Program-made: the position numbers and the translations under genes
The notes under the pieces: model-generated
What the model was told of the DNA's origin: nothing
Seen by the model: the letters and a program-made list of their open reading frames with translations, nothing else
Databases searched by the model: none
Source: Gadus chalcogrammus
Lineage: Eukaryota > Chordata > Actinopteri > Gadiformes > Gadidae
NCBI RefSeq assembly: GCF_026213295.1
Contig: NC_079418.1
Location: 7,482,841 to 7,546,840 of the forward strand
Reading direction: 5' to 3'
DNA: 64,000 nt
Shown: piece after piece, positions 1 to 11,946 of the stretch
Layout of the letters: each line of letters opens with the position of its first letter
Numbering within the stretch: the first letter of the stretch is position 1

Positions 1-29
1 AACTAAAAATGCAGAGTTGAACAGAACAG

Positions 30-422
30 GGATGAGGATGGAGCTGAGGGCAGAGGAGATGAGGCTGGACAGGGCAGAGGAGCTGAGGATGGACCGGGCA
101 GAGGAGCTGAGGATGGACAGGGCAGAGGAGCTGAGGATGGACAGGGCAGAGGAGCTGAGGATGGACAGGGCAGAGGAGCTGAGGATGGACAGGGCAGAGG
201 AGCTGAGGATGGACAGGGCAGAGGAGCTGAGGATGGACAGGGCAGAGGAGCTGAGGATGGACAGGGCAGAGATGAGGACACTGAGGGCAGAGGAGGTGAG
301 GCGGGACAGGGCAGAGGAGCTGAGGCGGGACAGGGCAGAGGAGCTGAGGATGGACCGGGCAGAGGAGCTGAGGATGGACAGGGCAGAGATGAGGACACTG
401 AGGGCAGAGGAGGTGAGGCGGG
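30..422. repeat. 24-bp minisatellite
   Basis: About sixteen imperfect copies of a 24-bp unit containing GGGCAGAGGAGCTGAGGATG lie head to tail. Because 24 is a multiple of three, both strands stay open and encode octapeptide repeats (MDRAEELR on +, CPSSAPLP on -). No flanking exon, start context or splice structure supports a gene, so I read it as a non-coding tandem repeat. Confidence 0.9.
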
Positions 423-966
423 CGTCATCCTTTTCTTTCTCTTTTTCAGTGCCAGATTCATGTTGCTCTTACTTGGCACCGTTCAAATACTTCTTCTTTT
501 CGTTTTGGTACCGTTTAAATTCAGCTTGATACTGGTATCTTCTTCTTCTGATTAATGGCAGGTCATATGTCACATGATATGGGCATAATTGGGAAACGGT
601 GAGTTGAACTGAAGACTGTGTACCATTTCAGGGAAGGAGGGGGGGGGGGGTATAGGTCAACACATAGAATTTGCCCAAATTGAGTAATAGGGTACACAAT
701 TAAGAAAAAAACAACGGTGGGCTTGTTCATAACAAATTTATATAATTTCTTTAATGTACTAATATAACGACTATCATGGATTTTTTTTTTTGCAACCTTA
801 ATTTTGGCTCTGCGTACTCTGCGTATGGGGAGCGGCGGCCCCTCCGGATCAGAGCCCCTCCACATAGAAAATCCCAATTTAACCACTGGTCGTTCGCATT
901 TCGTATTTCTGATTAGTCTGTAAGTCCTGGTGATACCATAATCGGCTCAGTGCCGTCAAGCTCACG
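423..966. other. Intergenic stretch, no gene seen
   Basis: Mostly AT-rich sequence with no supported coding region. It has a G-run at 638-650 and a T-run near 780-791. The reading frame on the minus strand at 563-886 has no recognisable domain. Confidence 0.5.

Positions 967-2351
<1,385 letters not shown>

Positions 2352-2414
<63 letters not shown>
2352..2414. repeat. (GA)n microsatellite
   Basis: Pure dinucleotide run of about 31 units. Confidence 0.95.
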
Positions 2415-2418
<4 letters not shown>

Positions 2419-2519
2419 CTGAAAGCTGAGCGCGAGGAAGCGGCTCCAACGAGGAGGGGAGAAGCATAAGTCCCAGCGAGACAGCAGACCTCCCCCTAAT
2501 CCCCCCCCCTCCTCATATA

Positions 2520-2850
2520 TGTGTGTGCGCGCAATCGGCTCTTTCTTTGAGCTCGTGCGCTTTCTTTTTTGCGCACACCATAAGTTCGCAAGCGTGTGTG
2601 TCCGTCAGTGTGCGCGTGCTTATGAAGCGTGTGAATGTGTGTGTGCGCGTGCTCACACACTTGCTTACTAAACAAGTGTGTGTCCGTCTGTTTTCGTGTG
2701 CTTACTCCGTGTGTGTGTCTGTATGCGCTTGTTAAGGTAGGCTACTAAGAGTGCGTGTCTGTGCGTGCGTCCTAACTTAAGCGTGTGGGTGTATATTTGC
2801 GCGTGCTTGCTAAGAATGTGTGCGTGTGAGCGCGCGCGTGTTATATTATA
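2520..2850. repeat. Degenerate GT/GC-rich simple repeat
   Basis: Imperfect GTGTGTGC-type alternating purine-pyrimidine sequence with many GCGTG interruptions. It looks like a decayed GT microsatellite. Confidence 0.7.
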
Positions 2851-3268
2851 GTTCACCAGCAGCACTTCCAGACTTTCTCGGGGATCGCAAGTTAACGCAG
2901 CGTTTGGTGCGCAACGCCCTGATCTCGCGAGAACTATGCGGACAAGTGTTGCGCCTGCACCGTGATCACCGAGAACTGTGCTGCGTAATGTTGTGCCCGT
3001 TTAGTTTGAACGCCTAGGAGTGGGAACACGCTGACATGTTTTGGCGTCAAAAACGAACCTTGGTGACATTTAATGAAGGACCATGGAGACATTTGCCACA
3101 TGTTGCGTCGCTCATTGCGTCCTTGCGCGCGTCCCTTATTATTATCCGCTGCAGTGAAAGCATTCGCAGGTCCACGCCTCCCCACTCTCTCACTATCTCC
3201 CCATCTCTCGTTCTCTCTCCCACCTCCCACACACAATAATGATTATCAGAAGCACTCTCCATGGAGAG

Positions 3269-3372
<104 letters not shown>

Positions 3373-3542
3373 TTCTACCCATTTCTTTGCGGATAGCAGA
3401 GACGGATTGCGAGAGGAAGTAGTTGATCACTCATCCCCGCGGCTCGATGCAATCCTCTGCAGGGCGATTCGAACCTACCTGTGGCCCATCATTCATCAGC
3501 TCTGCGTCCGCCGGCAGGTCGACCGGGAGGCGCTACTCTGCT

Positions 3543-3554
3543 GCCATCTGGTGG
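3543..3554 (-). promoter_or_regulatory. CTCF-core-like motif
   Basis: GCCATCTGGTGG fits the reverse complement of the vertebrate CTCF core (CCASYAGRKGGC) at every position. Motif match only; occupancy is unknown and a 12-bp degenerate motif occurs by chance. Confidence 0.3.
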
Positions 3555-3659
3555 TCAGACGCGAAGACACACGCATGTACTCGCGTATAAATAAACGCGT
3601 CATTCTCATCACTGGTGTGTGTGAGTGTGTGTGGGTGGGGCCAGGCCAACAAACGTGTA

Positions 3660-4572
3660 CTTAATGTTAAGACAAAGTCTATATTGATTGGAACAAGGTA
3701 TCAAATGTCATCTGAACCTAAATTGAATTTAAGTATGAACAACATTTCCGTTGAACAAGTAAAAGAGACAAAACTTTTAGGGATTACTCTCAACCATCCA
3801 GCCATGTTGATAATATCGTAAGCAAAATGGGAAGGGCAGTCTCTGTTACAAGAAGAGTTTCTAAGGGTCTGCCACCAGATGTCATTAGACAAGTCGTAAA
3901 TGCTCTAGCTCTGTCACAACTTGATTATTGTTTTGTTATTTGGTCTGGTGCCTCAATGAAGGACTTGAAGAAATTACAAGTTGTTCAAAATAAAGTAGCA
4001 CGTTGTGCATTAAATTGTTCCTACAGAACTAATGTAAAAGTCATGCATGATAGTCTGAGATGGCTGACTGTTAGTCAAAGGTCAACTTATTGTCTGGTCA
4101 ATTTCATCAGAAACATAAATGAAACACCGACTCCAAATGTATTATATAAAAGGTTATTAAATCTCTGTCCTCAACATGAACATCAAACGAGACATGCTAT
4201 AGAAGGAAGGTTTAACTTTCCCATATTGAAGTCATTGGTTATAATGAAAACTGTTTTGTACAGAGCTGTGATAGGATGGAACTCGCTGCCATGTTATATC
4301 AGATGCTCCACTACAAAAGACGGATTTAAAATGAGGGTAAAACAGTATCTGCAAATATTTCATGAACTTGACTGATCTGTTTAACTATGATAGAATAATT
4401 TTTGAAATTCTTCTGAATTTTTGCAAGTGAACTATTGTCTATGTATGTGTGTATCTGTAGTGTTGTTGTGTATGATGGTGTGTGTTTTTGTGTGTGAAGG
4501 ACCCCAGGAAGAATAGCCATGCTGTTGAAGCAAGTGCTAATGGGATCCATAATAAAGTAAAGTAAAGTAAAG
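3660..4572 (+). mobile_element. 5'-truncated non-LTR retrotransposon (CR1/L2/Rex1-type)
   Basis: The + strand encodes the part of a LINE ORF2 that lies after the reverse transcriptase catalytic box. A frame with KLLGITL joins, after a small indel near 3795, to a 182-codon frame beginning at 3827. That frame contains QLDYCFVIWSGAS, LQVVQNKVARCALNC and DSLRWLTVSQR, the usual C-terminal thumb-side motifs of fish CR1/L2/Rex1 elements, ending at 4375. The 3' UTR ends in a short tandem tail of TAAAG units (about 4551-4572), as expected for this class. The 5' truncation and the indel show it is dead. Superfamily is well supported; clade is not. Confidence 0.8.
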
Positions 4573-4763
4573 GTCAAACATGTTAGTGTAGTACCGCCTC
4601 GACACCAGCAGGTTAGTTAATCACCATTGATCCGCACAATTAATTATCTCCTTGAATCGATGCCTCGTCGATTCGATGGAGTTGGTCTTTGAAAATTAAT
4701 GCTTAGATATAGATTGAGAGTTTATTGAGTGTGCGATTATAGATTATATGTGATTATTTATTA

Positions 4764-5282
4764 CACGGACACACACAAACACACAAACACACACACAAAC
4801 ACACACGCGCGCGCACACACACACTCACACACAGAGACACAGACACACGCACACACACACGCACACACACACACACACACACACAAAGACAGACACACTG
4901 ATGGACAGTCACACAAACACACACATAGACACAGACACACTCACAAAGAGAGTGACACACACTCACGTACACACTCACACACACACATACACACACACAC
5001 AGACATAGACACAAACAGACACAAAGACATAGACACAGACACACAGACAAACGCACACACCCAAACACACACACACACACACACAACCACAAATACACAG
5101 ACACACACAAACACACAAAGACAGACACACATACACACAAACACACACACACACACACAAAGACACAGGCAGACAGACAGACTAAGACACACACACACAC
5201 AGACACACACTCACAAAGACAGTAACAACACACACCAGACACATATACAGACACACAAATACACACACAGGAACACACACAA
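4764..5282. repeat. Imperfect (CA)n-rich microsatellite
   Basis: About 520 bp of CA repeats interrupted by GA, AAAC and GACA variants. The open frames across it (HTHT, VCVC) are low complexity. Confidence 0.95.
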
Positions 5283-5770
5283 AAGCAAGGGACCCTTTTG
5301 TGATTATATGATTATATATATTCACATTTAACCTTTTAAGAAAGCATCACATCGTGTATTTTTGCACTTGACTTTCAGACTTCAAATGCGTCGTAAATCT
5401 ACGATCGCTGCGTAGCACGGTGTTCTTATCGGGAGCTGCTTTTACGACGTTTATGACGCCCATAGCCGCACGTTTATGATGCCCTTAGATGAGGTGTGTG
5501 ACCTTTGGGCTTATAATAGTTCTGGTTATTATAACAACTGGTTGTTTCCCTGGTCCTACTAAATAAATAAAGTTTAGACAATGGAGACAGGCTGGTATCG
5601 CCTTCTGAAATAGATTTCATGGAGAATGTGTGTTAATATCTTTAATTAGCCTACTCACCAGCGTTGTCTCTGCCATAACTATTATTCAAAGCCAATGTCA
5701 AATGCAAAAATGCAAAGATAATGATACACACTCACGCATGCACACAGACACAGAAACACACAGATACAGA
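5283..5770. other. Intergenic stretch, no gene seen
   Basis: No supported gene or clear repeat; a short CA/GA-rich patch lies at 5725-5768. Confidence 0.4.
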
Positions 5771-6529
5771 GGCCCAATCCCAATGTCCGGACTCACAGAC
5801 TTTGATTCGCGTTCTCTCAAAATTAATAAGGCTTCAGGGCTGTCCCAATGTCGAATTCCAAAGGGCGTCAGGGTTTGAGTCCCCACTTACCGAGCCCTTT
5901 CTGTGAGTCCGCATAAGGGCAGACTTCACCTTAGGGAATTGCCCACAGTTTAAACCGTTTTCACGTTTACCGCAGAGACCATAGGGAAATCCGGAAATTA
6001 GGAAGGTAAACAACAAGGCGACACTACTGTCAATGCGCGACCAGATGGGAATTTCAGCCTTTTTTTAGTGAGCCGGATCATTTGGATCAGCTCACCAACA
6101 AGAGCCTGCTCTTTTGGCTCCCAAACGGCTCTTCATATTACTACTTATACCTTTTATAATGCAGCCAAATGTAGCCCGTTCTGACTCGTGATTAGTAGGC
6201 CAATAGTCACCTAAATTATTCAATACATCCTTTAAATACTGAAGTTTTCACAAGTAAAAATTATATTTTCTAATGTCAATAAATTTCTATAGCCCATTGT
6301 TTTCATTGCATTTACAAAAAATTAAAATAAATAATAATTCCCAAACCGGCAAGTGTCAGCAACGTCTTTGTCATTAATCGTTGTCAAGGTAACATGTGCT
6401 CTCGTGAAGTGCTGTCCCTATCCCATGTATACCTATTTGAGCCCATGTGGCCTCAAACACTCACTTAGCACCTGAGATCAATTAAGTCTGTGAGTACTTA
6501 GTCCTCAGGGCTCACTTTGGGATTGGGGC
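5771..6529. mobile_element. Non-autonomous TIR DNA transposon (candidate)
   Basis: The two ends are inverted relative to each other: the left begins GGCCCAATCCCAATGT, and the reverse complement of the right end begins GCCCCAATCCCAAAGT (14/16). Both share a subterminal ACTCACAGACTT. The 759 bp between hold no transposase frame. I could not define a target-site duplication because the flanks are CA/GA simple repeats. The superfamily (hAT or P-like) is uncertain. Confidence 0.5.
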
Positions 6530-6535
6530 AGAGAG

Positions 6536-7459
<924 letters not shown>

Positions 7460-7572
7460 CTTTTTATGTTTTATGTTGTCTGTTTTTTAATGTATATTTT
7501 ATGTGGAACCATATACTGCTGTCTTGGCCAGGACTCCTATGGGATTATTCCTGGTGAAATAAGGTATAACAA
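7460..7572 (+). mobile_element. LINE 3'-end-like tail fragment
   Basis: GCTGTCTTGGCCAGGACTCC, then CCTGGTGAAATAAGG, resembles the TTGGCCAGG...ACCTGGTTAAATAAA 3' end seen again inside both cpo repeats at about 16540 and 20285. This is the usual look of short, 5'-truncated fish LINE copies. Family not determined. Confidence 0.45.
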
Positions 7573-7755
7573 CAAGAGAAACTCTCTTGCCCCTTTTCCA
7601 CCAAGGCAGTTCCAGTCTTGGTTCGGAGCCAGTGCCGATCTCAAACCGGTTCTTGGCTTTTCCACACAAGCAACCAGGTTTCAACTCAGAACCAACTCCA
7701 CGCTGGTCCAAAACCCAGTAAGAACCGGTGACGTCTAGGACTGCGTTAGCGTCAT

Positions 7756-8515
7756 TGTTACGTACAGTGTTCTGTATGTCTTACATGTTATACATGGTAT
7801 AGGCCTACATGTATTGTGTTCTGTTTTGTGTAGTATGTTTGTGTTGTTGTTCTGTCTCCTCCTCCTGTTTTCATTCTCCAAGTTCTCAGATGTGCGCACC
7901 TGATCCCGATCACCAAATCACCACACCTGTTCCAGATCTCCCATCAACCATTCCCCTTTAAATAGTCCTGTGTTTGTTTGTCAGGGGGGAGTGCTTTGGT
8001 TTGAGCTGTAGCAGAGCTTTGGTTGAGCTCTGTTTGCTAGTGTTTGCTAGTGTTTGCTAGTGCTTGGTTTCTTTGTTGGTTTATTGTATTGTCTTTAGTT
8101 GTTACACGTTTGTTTAAACCTTACTACTTTAGTTGTTAGCAGCCTACTTTAGTTTTGTCTTTGTTAATTCTTTTGTTGTGCGCACAGGGTCAATAAGGAC
8201 AGGTAAGATACCCTGGGGTTTACATATTTCATACACGTAGGTTTACCCGTTGTTAATACCCTAGGTTAGAGTGAGCACCACCCACTGTACTTTTTCGGTG
8301 CAAAGCACCTGTCAATGGGGGGTTGGGTTTTGTTATGTTCTTTTCTTTGGTGCCACTGACAGTCCTTGTTGATCCCTGTGTTGCCTTTTTTGTACATAAA
8401 CACTTTATATTGAATTCACCTTTTGTCTTGGATTTTGTGTGACTGCACCCTCACTTGCCCAAACCTGTTGCCCTTATGTTGCGTCCTACTCCGAGCCACC
8501 AGGGGGGGCGTAACA
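7756..8515 (+). repeat. 5' LTR of the Gmr1-like element (760 bp)
   Basis: Begins TGTTACGTACAG and ends GGCGTAACA. It carries three copies of the 10-bp unit TGTTTGCTAG, where the 3' LTR has five, and a TTTAAATAG box near 7970 that could serve as the TATA element. Its end near 8497-8510 (CCACCAGGGGGG) is one base from a CTCF core. Confidence 0.93.
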
Positions 8516-8520
8516 TAAAT

Positions 8521-8538
8521 TGGGGGCTCGTCCGGGAT
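8521..8538 (+). other. Primer-binding site, tRNA-Pro type
   Basis: TGGGGGCTCGTCCGGGAT starts five bases after the 5' LTR. These 18 bases match the classical proline-tRNA primer site used by many vertebrate retroelements. A 115-bp leader follows before the gag ATG. Confidence 0.85.
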
Positions 8539-8653
8539 CCTTGATCCTTTTAAGCAACGGGTTTGATGAGTGTTGGTGTGCAGTGCACACGTCAAGTAGG
8601 CTGGTAGTGTTGGTTAGGTTGGTAAAGTTTTGGGTAAGGCTATTTGAGAAAAA

Positions 8654-9739
8654 ATGAGTGTGTTTAACCTTGAGGGATTTCTTAGTGATCCTTCTGTGGA
8701 TCAGATTGATCGCTGCAGAAAAAAAGATTTGTATGCCATTGCGGCACATTTTTCATTTGAAGCATCAGCAGGTCTGCTTAAAGCAGAATTGAAAGAAGCT
8801 GTTGTACAGATGTTAGTACACGAAAAAGTGTTTGGTACTGGCAGCGGTGCGACTGCTAGTGAGCCTACTATTTCCCCATCCTTGTCTTCTAGCTCAGAGA
8901 AGGAGAGCAGGGAGGAAGAAGTAGTTGAGAGAGGGCTGGTTGAGAGTAAGCCAGTTCCTGTAGATACAGACGCTAATGTGGAGTTTAAGCCTCCTCATAC
9001 TGTGCCCCGATTCTCTCCGTTTTCCTTACCTAGGGTAAGTGATGATGCCCGCCATAGGCTACGCATAGCGCGTTTGCAACTGGAGGCTCAAGAAAAAGAT
9101 AGAGACGCCGAATACAGTCACAAACTGGCTATTCGGAAAATGGAGCTAGAGATGGAGGCGGACACCGCCAACCGCAAAATTGAATTGGAGATAGCTGCAG
9201 AAAAAGAGGTGAAGCTTAAGCGCCTAGAACTGGAAGCTGCTTCTCTGAGTTTAGCTCAATCACCTGGTCATAGGTCCATACATTCTGATCCCTCTGCGCC
9301 TACGAGAGGTTTTGAGGTGAGCAGAAATGTTGTTTTGGTACCTCAATTTCGTGAGGCGGAAGTAGATGCCTATTTTACTGCGTTTGAGCGAGTTGCCACC
9401 TCACTGAAATGGCCAAAAGAGGTCTGGTCGATACTGCTTCAGTGTAAACTGACAGGTAAGGCCCAGGAAATTTATGCTGCACTTTCTCTAGAAGAGAGTT
9501 TATGTTATGAAAGTATTAAGACAGCTGTGCTTCGTGCCTACGAACTAGTGCCTGAGGCCTATAGACAGAAATTTAGAACATTTAAAAAAACGTCTGATAA
9601 AACCTTTGTTGAGTTCGCCCGTGAGAAGGAGACTTTGTTTAATCGATGGTGCAAGGCAAGCAACGCGATAAATTTAACACTCTGTCACAATTGGTTCTCA
9701 TTGAAGAGTTTAAGAATAGTCTGCCTGATCGTATTGTGA
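8654..9739 (+). CDS. Gag N-terminal part of the Gmr1-like element (frameshifted)
   Basis: A 361-codon frame. Residues about 155-205 are a charged, coiled-coil-like stretch (LQLEAQEKDRD..., then KMELEMEAD). Residues about 225-340 resemble the SCAN-like capsid fold: VPQFREAEVDAYFTAFERVA, then CKLTGKAQEIYAAL and FRTFKKTSDKTFVEFAREK. SCAN domains are thought to derive from capsids of Gmr1-like elements. After NRWCKAS the true continuation lies in another frame (VLIEEFKNSLPDRIVTYL at about 9690), so a 1-2 bp indel near 9655 splits gag. The last about 30 residues of this frame are out-of-frame noise. Confidence 0.85.
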   Translation: MSVFNLEGFLSDPSVDQIDRCRKKDLYAIAAHFSFEASAGLLKAELKEAVVQMLVHEKVFGTGSGATASEPTISPSLSSSSEKESREEEVVERGLVESKPVPVDTDANVEFKPPHTVPRFSPFSLPRVSDDARHRLRIARLQLEAQEKDRDAEYSHKLAIRKMELEMEADTANRKIELEIAAEKEVKLKRLELEAASLSLAQSPGHRSIHSDPSAPTRGFEVSRNVVLVPQFREAEVDAYFTAFERVATSLKWPKEVWSILLQCKLTGKAQEIYAALSLEESLCYESIKTAVLRAYELVPEAYRQKFRTFKKTSDKTFVEFAREKETLFNRWCKASNAINLTLCHNWFSLKSLRIVCLIVL

Positions 9740-11198
9740 CGTATCTCAATGAGCAAAAGGTAGGGACATTAGCGGAGGCTGCTGTGCTTGCCGATGAGTT
9801 TGTTTTATCGCACAAACAAACTTTTGTGAGTCCCCGATATGAGAGTAAGTCTTTTACTCCTTCTGCCTCGGCTAGAATGCCGTCTAGTCCTCCACGTCCA
9901 TTGCCACTCCGCTCCACTGAGGAACGAGAGTGTTTCTATTGTCACCAAACAGGTCACGTAAAGAATGACTGTTTTATGTTGAAACGCAAGCTGTTACAGC
10001 CAAGCAAACGACCAAAAGAGGTTTTGTTAGTGCGAACGTTGGTGGGTCCAGTGTCCCTAGCCCCGGAGATGGAGGGTGACAATCTGGAACCCTGTTATAA
10101 ACCGTTCATGTTGGACGGGTTGGTTTCTCTCAGCGCAAATGCGTTGAACCAGTGTCCAGTGCGTATCCTTAGAGATACTGGCGCAGCACAGTCTTTTATC
10201 TTATCGGATGTGTTACCTTTTAGTAATGACTCTGTAAGTGGCTCTAGTGTGCTTGTGCAAGGCATTGAAATGGGGTTTGTGTCTGTGCCTCTCCATGAGA
10301 TACATTTATCCTGTGACTTGGCAAATGGAGTGTTTAAAGTGGGTGTGCGCCCGTCTTTGCCTGTTAGAGGCGTCACATTTCTACTAGGGAATGACATCGC
10401 TGGTGGCAAAGTGATGCCAGCTTTAGAAGTTCTAGAACGACCTGAGATTTTGCAGCCTGATGTGTTGGCTCAGGACTTCCCTGAAGTGTTCCCTGTGTGT
10501 GTGGTCACTCGTGCTCAAGCACGTAGTTTGGGTGAAGCAGTTGTTTTGTCGGATACTCTGTTCGCGACTGAGTTGACCGGCCAGACTGTTTCTCCACCTG
10601 TGTTTCCTCAGTCTACTGCTGAGCCGAGTGTCCAGCCTAAGGTTCAATGTGATACTTCCACCAAAGAGACAACTAGGTTGCCTGTGATTAGAAGTAATCT
10701 GATTGCTGCTCAGAAAGAGGACGTGACTTTGGTGAAGTGTTTTGATGCGGCTCTTGCTCCAGAGAGCGCTAAAAATAAAGAAAGTCATTATTTTGTTGAA
10801 AATGATCTCTTGATGCGGAGATGGAAATCTCGCGCTGAGTTTAATAATGACTGGACTAATGTCTTTCAAATTGTTGTGCCTACACCGTACCGACAGTCCG
10901 TTCTATCTCTGGCTCATGAACATCTCTGGTCTGGTCATCTAGGTATTACAAAAACCTATGACCGAGTGTTGCGACAGTTCTTCTGGCCAGGTTTGAAGCG
11001 AGATGTGTCGTTGTTTTGCCGTACATGCCATGTATGTCAGGTCACGGGGAAGCCTAATCAGGTTATAAAGCCTGCGCCTCTTCACCCTGTCCCAGCTATA
11101 GGGGAACCGTTTGAGCATGTACTTGTGGATTGTGTTGGCCCTCTGTCAAAAACGAAATCCGGTAACCAGTTCCTGTTGACCATAATGTGTGTAGCTAC
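9646..11198 (+). pseudogene. Gag C-terminus, protease and integrase N-terminal part (Gmr1-like)
   Basis: One open frame holding the rest of the capsid, a CX2CX4HX4C zinc knuckle (ECFYCHQTGHVKNDC, residues 95-109, from 9928), an aspartic protease (LRDTGAAQSF, catalytic D177 at about 10174) and the integrase HHCC zinc domain (HLWSGHLGITK ... CRTCHVCQ, about 10915-11043). It then enters the integrase core: HVLVDCVGPL carries the first catalytic Asp, about 11129. It is cut at 11198 by a hAT insertion; the remaining codons to the stop at 11280 come from that insert. Confidence 0.88.
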
Positions 11199-11938
11199 TA
11201 GGGGTGAAACGGATCAGTGTGTCCACGGTTCGGTTCAGATAACCGTTTTGGGCCTCGGTTTCGGATACGGTTCGGATTAGGATCATGTCCGTGATAGTAA
11301 ATAGGCGGACTTTTTTTTGACGGAGGGTTTGGGGGAGAAACACAAAAATGAATGAGACCCACAGGCTATTTGCAATGTGTTAATTGACTGCAATCAGACA
11401 ACTTGCAAGGCTTTTTTGTGCAATAAATGTTCCCCTAAATGCATTTGAAAACATGGTGCACTGAGTGTAACATGTAAGGGATAACGGCCGACGAGGCTTA
11501 GAACTCTGACGACGAGCGCAGCATGAAGCCAGAGTTGCCTCTACCTGTCCATTATTTCCATCGAACCGGTCGACCTCGAAGGCCGTTATCCCGCTTATCA
11601 CCCGTTTGTATTTATCTCCCGTATATTTAGAATATAATTGTATCAATTACTTTCTTTAAATTTAGGAATCGTGCGCTTGAAAAGCCCAGTTTGTTTTGAA
11701 CGCTGACAGGCTGAAGGGAGGGGCGGGAAAAGTATCATTGGCTCGGGCAGCACTGGAGAGAATGCATTCCGCTGGGTCCTAAACACCCTTTTGTTTCGGA
11801 CGTAGGCTACAGTAGGCAAAATACGCTACATAAGGCAATGCCTTCATGAAACCGAAATCCGCGGATCTCCAGAATGCTCCGAACTGTGGTAAACGAACCG
11901 AACGGATTCGGATACAATTCGAATCCGCTGCAGGCCTA
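11199..11938. mobile_element. Non-autonomous hAT element inside integrase (740 bp)
   Basis: Flanked by a perfect 8-bp duplication GTAGCTAC (11191-11198 and 11939-11946), the hAT hallmark. Ends are TAGGGGTGAAACGG and (reverse complement) TAGGCCTGCAGCGG. Both subterminal zones are rich in CGGATTCGG/GGTTCGG words. No transposase frame. Element plus one duplication is 748 bp, equal to the frame offset (1 modulo 3) between the two halves of pol, so the host frame was open before the insertion. Confidence 0.9.
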
Positions 11939-11946
11939 GTAGCTAC

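Noticed and set aside
17..529. 170-codon and 158-codon repeat proteins at the left edge
   Set aside because: The 24-bp unit keeps any frame open; no non-repetitive domain or exon structure accompanies it.
10432..10869. Minus-strand frames over the Gypsy pol gene
   Set aside because: Shadow of a strongly supported plus-strand coding region.
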